DNA from: Siphonodentalium dalli
Taxonomy: Eukaryota > Mollusca > Scaphopoda > Gadilida > Siphonodentaliidae
Assembly (NCBI GenBank): GCA_032622095.1
Contig: CP136062.1
Span: forward strand, 137,536,351 to 137,600,350
DNA: 64,000 nt
Direction of reading: 5' to 3'
A program made the position numbers and the translations under genes. The notes beneath the pieces were generated by a model that was given only the letters and a program-made list of their open reading frames with translations, did no database searches and was not told the DNA's origin. How positions within the stretch are numbered: position 1 is the first letter of the stretch; each line of letters begins with the position of its first letter. Below, one piece after another: positions 45,365-57,400 of the stretch.

Positions 45365-45842
45365 CTAAACTCCTAAAATATCCAAACATTTACTCATTAT
45401 TATTCATTAAAATATATAAAACTTAATTTTATGTAACTAGACATAAAATTAGGATGACTGTAAAAGTGCTGCAATATGGTAACTGAAAACTGGATCTATC
45501 TGAAATATAAATGTACTTAAGAAATGTAATTGTTTCGACAGTAAAAAGCAGGGTTTAATTCAAGACAACTCTGGTCAGTTAAATGACTTATTACGGAATT
45601 TTAATTAGACAAGACATTTTTCAGGTGTACTGTTACAAAAATATTTCACATTTAACTTTTGGAATATCAATTAAATGACGAAATAAAAACATTTGCATAT
45701 CTCATACATCAATAGCATTAAGCTATTTGGCATTTCAAAGCCTTTATCTTCAGAATCATGACAAAATTCAACAGGAAAAAAGTCCTGGATTAAACCCTTG
45801 TGCATATATAGAAAACTATAACTTTGCTGAGAAATATTGTAC

Positions 45843-45909
45843 CTACAGAAGGAGTTAACTTTTTTAACCGCTTTGCCTTTTTCCCACTAGATTTCTTTTT
45901 TGGCGGCAT
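45843..45909 (-). CDS. EF-hand gene, exon 1 (start)
   Basis: ATG at 45909-45907 opens MPPKKKSSGKKAKRLKKLTP followed by SV. The start context 'gtggattATGcc' is acceptable. The donor used is 'gtag|gtacaa' (phase 1). An alternative, 'tct|gtaggt', would be phase 0 and does not fit exon 2. This is the weakest exon boundary. The lysine-rich content matches exon 2, which supports them being one N-terminal region. Transcription start and promoter are not identified. Confidence 0.6.
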
Positions 45910-46449
45910 AATCCACAAAACTCCAAAAGAATTCAGGCTAATCCAAACAAGAATTGAGGTTACCTGGCTACATGTATCCGGTCAGTTACTGACACAATAT
46001 CCCCATTAAACAGACAAGGCTATAGCTATATTTGATCTCAAGAGGGCCATGTTGCTTTGATAAACCCAGGTCTATTGTGGCTCTGTAAATATCAACCGAC
46101 TGGGCAGAGTATTGGTAATTGATTTTCTTAGTATATGACATTTGAACCTTTTTCTCATAGACTCCATATCAGTACATCAATACATTTTGATTCAAAACAA
46201 GCCTTTCAGAATAATATACACTGTATTTGTTGAAACAATATACTAATACCTAGATAGCCTATCCTAGAAGAATGGGATGACCATTATTCTGATCATATGT
46301 CATGACTTTGAAAATAATTCTAGACAATATAAATTAATGCTTATTAAGGCCATGCTATCAAATGTATTGTAACTTGAGTCTATTTGGCCTGTTTACTATG
46401 GCATAGTTTAACATAATTAACTTTGAAATATGTTTCTAAATGGATTATC
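45910..46449. other. upstream region of the EF-hand gene
   Basis: No TATA or initiator element can be singled out in this AT-rich stretch. It presumably holds the 5' UTR or promoter if exon 1 is correct. Confidence 0.3.
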
Positions 46450-46693
46450 TTAACCCATCCATGACTGGAGCTTCCTGAAATTTTGCGAAAACCATGTGCC
46501 AATGTATTCTCTTATATATGCGAGTTCCCCATAGGGAGCCTCGCATATATAAGAGAATACACTGGCCTAACAATATTTACCTTGACCTTGTAAGCCAGTG
46601 CATCCTCTTATATATGGGAGACTCATATAAGAGAATGCACTGTCACAGGGTCTTTAATGCTGCACCAGCGCAGCTCCGTCATGAAAGGGTTAA
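46450..46693 (+). mobile_element. TTAA element, family A
   Basis: TTAA 46450-46453 and 46690-46693. The termini are 'cccatccatgactggagctt' and 'gctccgtcatgaaaggg'. Hairpin modules lie at 46498-46566 (CTCCC/GGGAG-like) and 46596-46640 (shortened). Confidence 0.85.
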
Positions 46694-47332
46694 GGTAGCA
46701 TTACACGATTTATCGGGTTGTAGGGGGTCTGAAAAATAGAAAGGTAAGTATCTGGGGGGCATAACAACCTGTGTTATATGTGTCATTACTGGTTTGAAGG
46801 TTTAATTATTTTACAAAACTGGGAAAGTTAAAAAAAAGTTTATAATATGGATACACAACAGGATTTTCGTATTCAGTGAATGCCAACTCTGTGTTATTGT
46901 TTATAGGAAAATAGCCCGATTTCTCTCCCCTGATTTCTGTCATCTGCACTTGCAAGACATTTTTTTCTTCAAATTGATAAGATAACTTTTTTTCTATTTC
47001 AAATATTTCTCAGCTCTAACATAGCTCTATCACATGGAAGAAGCTTATTTACTGACATTCGCTCTGTCATGGTCTGTTTTGGGGTGGAAAATGCTCAATT
47101 TGAGTAAAAAAAAAAAGGGTTAAATTGAGAGTTTTTTGCAAACCAAGGGGCATAACTCAATGACAAATTTTACAAAGAAGCTAAAGTACAGAGATGATTA
47201 CATCTACAATTTCTGTCAAAATTAAAACATGCTTGATGGGACCTATGCCAAAAATAATGGCTCAGCATAGATTTGAAGTTCAGTACCCCCTCCCAGGTTG
47301 GCCAAAATTGCTGGAAATCGTGTATTGCTACC
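46694..47332. mobile_element. PIF/Harbinger-like TIR element
   Basis: GGTAGCATTACACGATTT (46694) is inverted at 47315-47332 with one mismatch. The flanks are TAA (46691-46693) and TAA (47333-47335). A 3-bp TWA target duplication fits PIF/Harbinger. No transposase is visible in 639 bp. The left TAA belongs to the TTAA of the family A element it abuts. Confidence 0.65.
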
Positions 47333-47374
47333 TAAGGATTGAGGAACCTCAATGTTTATGATATGAGGTAACTT

Positions 47375-50300
47375 TTAACCCTTTCTTTACTGAATGATTT
47401 CTCCCAGTCAGTTATAAAAGAATACAGTGGAATGGTTTATTATTTATATGGAGGAATGTTCAGATAATATAAGCAGACAACAGATTTGAAACCGATAATA
47501 CAAATGCAGAATTCATGTTCATTGGTGGGAAATGTTCAGATAATAAGTTCAACAAACAACCTGTGGTAGGATAGGATAATATTTTATTTCACAATATGTT
47601 AATACTTTATAATATAAGTGAATTGATATTTGTATAAGTATTGTTTGGAGTACCATGGCCTATCTACCCGGCACTCCTGACTGACAGAATACAATCAATA
47701 ATGGCTACATAAATAATTTAAATATTTCACTATAATTTTTAGATTAAATTTAAATTTAAATTGGATTTAGATATATATAGATTCAAGCGAATAAACAGAT
47801 TTGTTTTAGATGTATGGATAGAAATGGATATGAATGAATATGCAAAGGTCCATTTTCTCAATAACAAGTTTTGGAGTATGTTTTGGCTGTATTTACTAAG
47901 GGAATTTAATAAGACTTTGCTCACACACTACATGAAGTCTGCCTAACAGTCATTTAGAACAATAATCATCAGTTCTTTAAAAATCGCCAGTGTGTGAAAA
48001 AAAACCAGTGCGCTAACTTATGAATAATTCTATTAAATATATTATTTGTTGTCACAGTCGAATTCCCTAAGTATATACAGCCAGGCATTGGACGAGATTT
48101 TGCAGGCTATAGGTCTTAGTACTTGGGTAATTTAATGTGAGGCAATTTCAGCATTTAAGGTAAGTGGTCAATAGACTATATATATTCAAAATATGATTAT
48201 CATTTGTGTGTACAATCAGGGCAGTATTTGTTTTTGCATTCAATTTTATTGGAATACTGGTTGATCAATTCTACACTCATCAGTTTTTTATAGTTTCTCG
48301 ACTCCTAATAGTTTTTTGTTTTTTATTAACTGAGTTCCAAATATGAAAATGTTGCTTGATTGCTTGGTCGCTTGTTGAACTTATTATCTGAACATTTCCT
48401 AAGGGAACTACTCGTCAATGAGTATTTAGTATACAGGGCCTGGAACCTACGTCATAAAACAAAGTTTTTCACCGAAAAATGGCGGCTGCTCGGTGCGACT
48501 CGAAGTGAGTATTTATCGTTTTTGCAAACTATGTACATAAACCACTAAAAAAATCATTGCTTATGAGCTGTAAAACATTGTTTGCTAGCTCACAGTCATC
48601 TATACCGAGATATATATGTAACGGTTGTAAAGATTATCGCGTTCAGGTGGTTTCCGTCACCAATTTTCGAGGCATATTTCCGAGTTTTGAAATGGTAACT
48701 CCTACATTGGCTTTAAAACTGGAATTGTGACATAAATGGTAACGCCTACATATAATCAACATTTGATTCCAAAATCGGCAATTTGGCTGAATTCTTTCTT
48801 TCACTTGCCGAATATCACAATTAGTTTTAGGACGAGTGAGTAGTGTATGCTTTCACAGTTAATGGAACTTATGGAAGCGCAAGAGTATAATTCTTCGCTT
48901 GCTAAGATCCCCCGAATATTGCCGAGGCGAATCGGTATACATCGGCTCAAAAGTAGACTGCTTCACTTGTGGCAGGCTAATTAATACGTTTTTCACGGAA
49001 TTACTATCACAAGACATAAATGAATAAAATAATAAGTAATTATATGACCTTTATATATCAATATTATTATAGGGAATAAGAAAAAATGTCATTCTGGTTG
49101 ATGGATCATATATAATTATAGGCTAAAATAAACCAACGTTTGATAAATGAATAAATCGCAATATCGCCACTGCTTGAGTTGAACCAGGAAGGAGCTTTAA
49201 GTTGTATTATTAAATTTTTGTTTCAAATTCCAATGTTTCTGAAATTAATAAAAGAAAAAACTTTTAATTAAAAGATATTAATTAAAATCACAAGCTCGCA
49301 AAGTCGCACTCTCATGTACAGTAGTTGAATATCTATTGTATTCACACCTTTTTGATGTGAAGCCAGGTTGTTGTTAGACGAGAGGCAATTTATGACACAT
49401 TACGTGACCATTGAGTTAAGTACTGCTAGTCTGTACATACAATTATCGGACAATGCATTTAGGAATGTTATCTTACAGCCTGCCTGATCAACAAAATATT
49501 ACATTACCAGTGTACAGATTAAAGGGATGCTGTACACAAATGTTGATGTTGGTTTCTATAGTCTCTGGGTAGGAGAATAAGGTAACAAATTTTCCATTAT
49601 TTGAAAGTCTGTTGAGTACGAAGTAGTGTTACGGATGGCAAATTTACCGGAATGCAAAAATACAAATTGTTGTTGTCGAGTAATTTTTGTACAGTTTTCA
49701 ACCAAATGTATCAAATAAAAGTTATATTATATATGCATACTAGTCCCATGTACTCATTTATGTTATTGTATCGTCACTAGTCAGAGAGTGGCTTGAGTTT
49801 TCTCCCAGTATCAGCATAATGTTTCAAACGACCGTGTGTGCAATGGGTTTAATAATCCAGTATCCCACAATTATAATTTGATTACGTCTTGTACAAGGAA
49901 ATTCGTATTTTAATTTAAGCCATTTTATGGCTCCAGCCACAAATTCAATTTATTTTAAATTATTAAATTTTAAGATAGCCTATTAACCTGAGCGTGTACA
50001 GAATACATCTTCGACTCAAATTACTTATGTTTCTATATATTATCGATAATAGATAGTTGTCACCGGAAATTTATTGAAAATGGCGTACAGTAGGGCCTAC
50101 CCCTTTAAGCGTTTTGATGATTAGTGTTTTAAACCAAATATTATTTGAAATGACTGGTCTGTTCATCGTCACCATTCAATCAACGCTCCCGTTACAAAAT
50201 AAATTATGTTTTCATGGTACGATATTTCCGAAGTAAGAAATCCTTTCATCACCTAACATCGTTGGGACTGTCAATCTATTCAGATCTTTTGAATTAGCTT

Positions 50301-52385
50301 TCCGTCTCCATGCTTTCCGTCTCCATTTGGGGTGAAAAAAAGTTTGACCAAATGAAATTTTTATTAGCCAATTTTGAAAAAAGATTGGCCATTGGCCAAT
50401 TTGGCCACCGACAGTGCAAACACTGCTCTCTAGCTTTGCCACCATATTACCTGTTACATACGGAAACCATTTAAATTTGATATAGTTTGAGCAAACATCA
50501 TAACGAACAAAACAAATATGGATCAAATGTAATCCTGGGGAATGCACGTTGACCGACCCTGTTCCCGGACTAAAATTCCAATTTTCATAATTTTCTCGCA
50601 TGTTTTGTTTTTGCATTTGTTTACCTAAATATAACGACTTTCCCGACATGAAACGCATAAAAATTTAGGATATATTATTGTGTGATCATATTTAGCAATC
50701 AGGGAACTCGAAGCAGCTTTTGTAGTCTGCAGATTTGTTTACTAACAAGATTCCAATTTTATTTAAAGCCATAAATAAGATGCCCCTAGTTCAAAGAGCT
50801 GAGGAAAAATTTCCCAAAGTGCTTTCAAAACCAGCTTATTACCTATTTGTTCTAGGTTCGCTTCAAAATCAAGTCTAAATGACTAGACTATTATTGTGGC
50901 CTCCATTTCATAGCTAGTATCAAGTTAGTCGGTTTCAGGTTTATATGGGAGGGGGTGATGTGGTGTCATGTCAATGCTCTAGTTGACCAAATTCCGACAC
51001 ACATACCAAAGTTAGACAATACATTATTTGAAATGAAAAATTGCATCATAGAATATCATTTGGGTTAGCCTACATAGAACAGTTATATGTCATTTGTTTG
51101 TTGTAAGTAATAATTATCCTAATATTTCCGCCACATAGAACAAGGTGGCCATTCTAATAAATCTCAGTTCAATAGTGTTCAATAGTACCAAAATATGCAC
51201 CCAACCTGCAGTATTCTTCACAAAAACATGATTACATTAAATTTACGATTTGTGATGCCGATTTATTCTATTAAAGGAATGATTTTCCAATCGGATATTG
51301 TTAGAAGTATATCCATAGTCTTAATAGTTGACCCGCATCGGAGATTCAAACTTAAAATATAAAAAATGGACTTAGGAGAACCTGGAAATCAGGTCGCGAT
51401 ATATTTACCTTAGACAATACCTTTATATATAAGGTAGTAAAGCTATGAAAACCAATTATGATTAAAGGGGTATCAATAAACATGGGTAAACAATGAATGT
51501 TAGTAAAAGAATATAATTAAAGAAATCTTTATTGCATGATAATGTTTTAACGAAAACTATCAGACGAAACTGGACATATGAACAAATTAACATGGATTTA
51601 ACCAACGGAAATAGAATGGAATAACAAAGTAATACTACAATGAATATGGAATAAGAGAACGAATGACAGGACATACACTTAATTAAACTAACGAATATAC
51701 AACGAGAACGTAAAAACAATGATTATGCCATGAATTTATGCTCGTCTTTATATATAGTATTATAAAATAGTATATTGGCATCTCTATAACATCCATTTGT
51801 GAAAAGTAACGCATTTAACTGAGTGTGTATATGTGAACACGGTCGTTAATAGTTCATCTACCGGATTATACAAATGGTGACTTAATTGTGAGTGCAAACA
51901 GGCCAATATTATGTGAGCGTTAACGCGATGTGGGCGTTACCATTAATAGACAAATTCATAAAAATTCTTTGTGTCTTAAGAAATTTACAAACAAACCACG
52001 GGAAAGTTAATTTTTTGTTATTGATTCAAATTTTAGCATTTATAATATCCCGAAACTCAATGTATACGGTTTTTAAATGAGTTTAGGGTGCGGAGAACAT
52101 GAAATGTTGGCGTTAACACCTGCACGAAAATAGGAAATCGGACGCGATTTTTAATTGCGAACGCGAAATTCTCATTATAAGCAATTCTTTCCGATTTTCG
52201 GTTTCTGTATTTGTCGAGATTTGCAGGTGGCATAGCTCCTTTGCTTATAATAATACATCGAAGTCGATTGTATTTATTTAAAAAACGATGTCGAAGTAGC
52301 GAGTCGAACTTTATTTACAGTTATTTTGATGTAGGGTTACCCTTCCGGTGACGTAGGTTCCAGGCCCTGGTATAGAAAGGGTTAA
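47375..52385. mobile_element. TTAA element, family G, split by a 3.9-kb insertion
   Basis: The left end is TTAA (47375-47378) plus 'ccctttctttactgaatgat'. The right end is 'tatagaaagggttaa' (TTAA 52382-52385). Inside, 'cagataataagttcaacaaa' (47530) recurs in reverse complement near 48374-48396, and the right arm continues as 'actactcgtcaatgagtatt' to 48433. It then resumes at 52370. Without the insertion it would be about 1.07 kb. The interior 47580-48360 is not recognised. Confidence 0.7.
48434..52369. mobile_element. 3.9-kb TIR element with 5-bp target duplication
   Basis: Perfect 21-bp terminal repeats start CAGGGCCTGGAACCTACGTC, with the complement ending at 52369. They are flanked by GTATA at 48429-48433 and 52370-52374. 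CAGGG termini recall hAT elements; the 5-bp duplication is unusual for classic hAT (8 bp) but is reported for the hAT5 group. No frame longer than 148 codons exists inside, and I find no transposase motif. It is either decayed or a deletion derivative with foreign filler. The interior 48500-52300 is otherwise unassigned. Confidence 0.75.
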
Positions 52386-52497
52386 AGATAGTGTACATAT
52401 ATCTCATCCCTGATCTTTCAGTATGAGATTTGTTGGTATGGAATTTTGAGTTAGAGAGGCCGTAGTCAACAAGAGCTTCTGACACTAGGAAATATGT

Positions 52498-52961
52498 GAC
52501 CCGCCATATCAAATCCAGTCGTAAGTCGGGATTTTTTTACCCTGTGCCAATGCATTCTCTTATATATGCGAGTCGACCATAGGTCACCTCGCATATATAA
52601 GAGAATGCATTGGCCTAACAATTTTTTATCATTTTTTTTAAATAAATGTTTCTTACAATCTTTAGGACATAAAATAAAAAACATCCATTACCCTGCAGGG
52701 AGCCCCACACATAAATAGAACCATATGGAAGAGTGTTGTCTGCTCATGTTTGTCTGGGGCTCTGTATGGGTGAAATTATAAAATTGTTAAAGAATACAAG
52801 AAAAAATTATTAAAATTGTAAAAAATTGTTAGGCCAATGCATTCTCTTTAATATATATGCGAGGCGACCTATATATGGTCGACTCGCATATATAAGAGAA
52901 TGCATTGGCACAGGGTAAAAATATCCCGACTTACGACTGGATTTGATATGGCGGGTCAAAT
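52498..52961. mobile_element. inverted element with two hairpin modules (family E)
   Basis: 'gacccgccatatcaaatcca' (52499) and its complement (about 52939-52958) form arms through 'gtcgtaagtcgggat' to 'accctgtgcc'. Inside are opposite modules at 52548-52614 and 52833-52907, the latter with extra TATA and AT insertions. The ends are not TTAACCC, so this is a fourth host context for the module. Confidence 0.8.
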
Positions 52962-53314
52962 ATTGTTTTTCTACAAATATTTTCTTCATAATGTGTGGCT
53001 ATTATTTAAGAACAGCTATCTTTTTAAACACGTCTAAGTGAAATATTTTGTAACACCAAAAGTGTCTTGCGTGTTTAGTTTGGGAACAACAATGCAATGC
53101 AAACATGCCTGCAAAACGAGTTTCATAAACAAATTTGTTGTTGTTGTTGGAAATGGTGCCAGAAAGATAATTAGAGCATCTTTAAATGTTCAACTTAAAT
53201 ATGTTCAGACAATCAATGAGGCAAATTTATTTTGTTTCCAAAATTTTGCAAACATTTTATTTGAGAAACAATTTACTTTGATCAATAGCTTCATAGAGCA
53301 ATGCACAGCTATAG
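52962..53314. other. no recognisable feature
   Basis: It includes most of a 155-codon plus-strand frame (53038-53505). That frame runs into the 390-bp tandem repeat, has biased F/K/N composition and no known motif, so it is not accepted as coding. Confidence 0.4.
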
Positions 53315-54560
53315 TCTGGTCGTTGAGACTCGATTTTGAGGTGAACCTAGAACAAATTGTTTACAAGCTGTTTTTGGTGTCATTTTGTCGGGCAGAATCT
53401 GGGGAAGAATATATCCAAAATCCGCTAAAATCCGCTTTGGGGAAAATTTTCCACAGCTCGTTGAAATGGGGTCCTATTTATGAGTTTTTGTGTAAATTTT
53501 GCTGATCCTTATTAGTCTAGTCAATCTGATGAAAAGAAAAACCTAACCGTGAACAAATTACTATGCAATGTCTTTTGGTGTGTTGAATGTGACTATATCC
53601 ATATGATAACATAACCAAAATCCCCGTGAATCCCAGGGTGGGAAAATCGTCATTTTTGGGTGAAACGACAGGAATATGTAAACAAAAATGGTGAAAATTG
53701 TAATTTTCTGGTTGAGACTCAGATTTTAAAGTGAACCTATATTAAATTGGTAACAAGATGATGTTGGTGCTATTTTATCGGGCAGAATCTGGGTAACAAT
53801 ATACCCAAAATCCGCTAAAATACGCTTCGGGGAAATTTTTCTACAGCTCGTTGAAATGGGGTCCTATTTATGGCTTTTTGTGTAAATTTTGCTGTTCCTT
53901 ATTAGTCTAGTCAATCTGATGGAAAGAAAAACCCAACCGTGAACAAATTACTATGCAATTTCTTTTGGTGTGTTGAATGTGACTATATCCATATGATAAC
54001 ATAACCAAAATCCCCGTAAATCCCAGGGTGGGGAAATCGTCATTGTGGGTGAAAAGACAGGTATATGTAAACAAAAATGGTGAAAATTGTAATTTTCTGG
54101 TTGAGACTCAGATTTTAAGGTGAACCTATATTAAATTGGTAACAAGCTGTTGGTGTTATTTTGTTGGGCAGAATATGGGGAACAATATATCAAAAATTCG
54201 CTTTGAAATTTTCCACATGTCTTTGAAATAGGGTCCTATTTGTGTATTTTTTGTGTCAAGTTTGCAGTTCCTTATTAGTCCAGTCAAACGGAAGGAAGGA
54301 AACGCCCAACCGTGAACAAAATTTGCTTTCGGTCTTTTTGAGTGTGAATATACTCATATAATAACATATCCAAAATCCCCATGAACCAGAAGTCGTAATT
54401 TTTGAGTCAAAATACTGGCTGCCAAATGTGACCATATAATAATATATCCAAAATATCCATGCGTCTAATGAAGGGAAAGTCGTTAATTTAGATACAAATG
54501 AAGAAAATATGTAAGAAAATGGTGAAAATTGGAATATTTGTCTGGGAACCAGGTCGGCCA
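53315..54560 (+). repeat. 390-bp tandem units, about three copies
   Basis: 'ttgagactc(a)gattttgaggtga' starts units at about 53323, 53713 and 54102. Each continues through 'gggcagaatctgggg', 'atggggtcctatttatg', 'tccttattagtctagtcaat' and 'aaatccccgt'. The third is degenerate, and a partial fourth begins near 54510. Periodic frames across this block are not genes. Confidence 0.85.
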
Positions 54561-55019
54561 AAATGCTTCTCCAGACTGGGGCCCCATTTTTTCGTAATGA
54601 TGTCTGCTCCAACTAATTTGCCGCTAACATGTGGCCGTGAATATTACGGGGCAATATGGCGGCAATTTCCTGGAGTGTACTACCATTCACTACAGTGTCC
54701 TCTAAATGTATTAATGTGACAGAAACCTGCAACAAAAAAACGCATTATTCCTGTTGCCATAGCATAATTATGCCTGTCATTTCGTGCATAATTTGACCCT
54801 AATACTATAAAATGGCGAATCCTAATCCGTTACAGTAAGTCATATCCCGAGGATTGGGCAATTCGATGTCTAAGCAGTCTTCAAAATGACAGCGAAAATG
54901 GCAGTCGGAAGTGAACAATTGAAGTGTATTTTTTTCTTACGATATCGAATAAACGTATAGCCAATATGTAGTCATATATGCAACCATACGACTTTGCAAA
55001 GCCACCAATAGTTTCATAA
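54561..55019. other. left spacer of the foldback-like element
   Basis: Single-copy-looking sequence between the 390-bp units and the minisatellite. It contains 'atggcgaatcctaatccg', loosely mirrored by 'cggattagggtcc' at 56765. Confidence 0.4.
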
Positions 55020-56050
55020 TACATCAAATGATTGTCCCAAACCACACAACGAGTCCGCCAAACCATATACAGAGTTACAAAACCCATCTGGTATCCAAAA
55101 AAAACCAACATGTGAGTATCCAAATCCATACGACGGGCGCCCCAAATCCAAACATTGCTCCAAACCATCGATGGGGTGTCCCAATCCACCAAACGAGTTT
55201 CACAAACCACCAGACTGATGTAGACTGAGGTAGGTAGCTCCCCAAACGATACTCAACTGGTGTCATTACTCACACATATAGTCCCCAAACCATGCATTTG
55301 GTATTCCAACTCACCCAAAATAAGTGTCACAAGCCACTAAATGAGTGTCTCAATCGACCTGATTAAGGACCCAAACCAAACACCAGTAGTGCTCCATACG
55401 TTGCAACCTATGTTCGAAACAACATAATAGGTGTGTCCCAAGCCATCCAGTATGTTCCAGAAATATCCAATGAGTGTCCATAACCATCAGATGAGTAAAA
55501 CACACAATGAGCACCAATTGAGTGTGTCAAACCACTCAATCAGTGCCCCAAACCACGCAATGTGTGTACCACGGTTACCAAACCATCCATCTGGTGTTCG
55601 AAACCACACGATAGACAGACATCCAATATGTAGCCCATGCCATATGTCATACAACATACAACTGTCGTCTCAATCCATTCAACTGTAGTGTCCCAAACGA
55701 CCCAACAGTGACCCAATCGGCCACGCAGTGTCTCAATGCACATAACCAGTATCTAAAATATATAGCGAGTGTCCCAAACCACTCAATGTGAACACTCCAC
55801 CCAATTGGTGTCCCAAAAGCATCCAACTGAAGTCACAAATTACCCAGCGGGTGACCCAAACAATAAAACTAGCTTCATAAACCATCCAACAAGTTCCCTA
55901 TCCACCAACTGCACAGGACTGGTGTTGCGAACCAACAACCAACTGTCATATCAATACATCTACAATAGTGTACAAAACCCTCCATCGATTATTTCACACG
56001 ATCAAGTGAGTTTGTCAAACCATCCAATGAGTTTACCAAAACATAGTTTG
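55020..56050 (+). repeat. degenerate 21-26-bp minisatellite, forward arm
   Basis: About 40 units of the type 'gtgtcccaaaccatccaatg' recur at 21-26-bp spacing. The most constant part is CCMAACCA, followed by a variable hexamer and GAGTGTC. It carries frames of up to about 100 codons on both strands because the unit is rich in stop-free codons. Units are 50-80% alike by eye. Confidence 0.8.
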
Positions 56051-56059
56051 ATATATTTG

Positions 56060-56645
56060 AAGGATGGTTTTGTGCACTAGTTTGGGACACCTATTAAATG
56101 ACTGGGGCATTCAGTGGGTGTTCTGAGACACTAGTTGGACGTTTTATACACTCCTGCTGGTTTTGATAATCATCGTGTGGCTTGGGACACTCATTGTGTG
56201 ATTATGGACACTCATCTGTTGGTTTGAGACACCCATTGGATGGTTTGTGGTACACACTTGATGATCTGAGACATCCATTTGTGTGGTTTGGGACACCACA
56301 TACATGAATTAGGACACTCGATGGGTGACATATGGTAATCGCTGGATGGTATGGAACACACATTGGACTCGTTTAGGCACTAATTGGATGGTATTTGGCA
56401 CTATTTGGGTGTACTGTGTTACATATTATGTGGTTTGGGACACTCGTTGGCTGATTTGGAATGCCCCTTCTATGGACTGGGGCACTCACTGATTAATTTG
56501 GTATATTATTAAGAAGGCGGTTGAGTGGTTTTACACTCATTGGATGGTTTGGGGCACGCGTTAAGTTGTTCCTGACACTCATTTGATGTATTTCGATACT
56601 AGTTTGGTTGCTGTGGACACTAATCAAATTATATTCGATACGGGA
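56060..56645 (-). repeat. degenerate minisatellite, reverse arm
   Basis: The reverse complement of the forward arm unit: 'tggtttgggacactcattgg' repeats about 22 times. It is shorter than the forward arm. The switch point is about 56,050-56,065. Confidence 0.8.
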
Positions 56646-57400
56646 TATGAGAAGATTTAGTTAAAAATCAATGACGAAATATATATTTTTGACTTTCGAT
56701 TGCAATATTCGCCGCCATTATGGGACACTGTAGGGACAAATTCTCGACATACAGCTCATTATTATCGGATTAGGGTCCGACATAATTTACTGTTGTACTA
56801 GCCAATACATAGTGTTCGTCTAAATTGAAACAATCTAGTGAATAACAAAATTCCAAATTATACTAATTTCAGTAGCCATAGTGTCCCTATCTGAGAAAGT
56901 GATTGCCTAGTTTCTGCTAAAATGGACAATAGTGGTTCATATCTGACGTCTTATGGGTATTAGGTACACTGGTGAGTTCGATTTGCGGTTATTCTGGGCA
57001 TTAAAATAATATTTGATTTTTCTTCGAAATTTAGTACAATATTTTTCGAATTTGAAGGGCCCAAATTCCCAATCCTCGTGATATGGCTCACAATTATCAG
57101 ACATTGATTTAAAATGGTGTATGTTGGCACAAATGGCCATTTAAACCAAATTTCTTATAAATGGAAACGATCTGGTGAAATTTAGTGAAAATTGTCCAAT
57201 TTTACCAATTTCGGTCGCCATTTTGTCCGCCATTTTGAATTTTTACAATCAAATTGTACACGAAATAACATACGTCTGTCATGGCAACAATAATAATTTG
57301 TTTATGTTGCATATTCCTGCCATCTGTATAACTTTAATTTAAATGACATTCATGTGTATATTTCATAAGAAACGGAAAATCATACATAAAAAACACAAAT
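56646..57400. other. right spacer of the foldback-like element
   Basis: It contains 'gccgccatta' and 'cgccattttgtccgccattt' phrases but no coding region. It corresponds in position to the left spacer. Confidence 0.35.

Larger units (their letters stand above)
25020..45909 (-). other. six-exon EF-hand protein gene (whole locus)
   Basis: Six minus-strand coding exons (45909-45843, 45364-45237, 38201-38030, 33747-33624, 30082-29954, 25371-25020) join in phase to 972 nt: 323 residues plus stop. Intron phases are 1, 0, 1, 2, 2, and each donor phase equals the next acceptor phase. Domains are a lysine-rich N-terminus (1-65), EF-hand loops at 108-119 and 144-155, a CxxC at 190-193 and a C-terminal 208-323 that looks like a ubiquitin-type fold. 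I do not recognise a named orthologue. EF-hands suggest calcium binding, and the basic N-terminus could be a nuclear or nucleic-acid-contacting tail. Introns are 0.5, 7.0, 4.3, 3.5 and 4.6 kb, filled with MITEs and Helitrons. The promoter and 5' UTR are not identified. Confidence 0.8.

Noticed and set aside
45365-45374. Alternative acceptor (AG at 45374-45373) for exon 2
   Set aside because: It has a better pyrimidine context but gives phase 2, which matches no donor of exon 1; left as an uncertainty.
50212-50658. 148-codon minus-strand frame
   Set aside because: No recognisable domain, no codon or splice support, and it lies in the interior of a TIR element. A transposase fragment cannot be excluded but nothing shows it.
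53038-53505. 155-codon plus-strand frame
   Set aside because: It runs across the boundary into the 390-bp repeat; the next two units break the frame.
54881-56080. Frames of 60-109 codons on both strands in the minisatellite
   Set aside because: The short unit is poor in stops; frames on both strands overlap and follow unit spacing.
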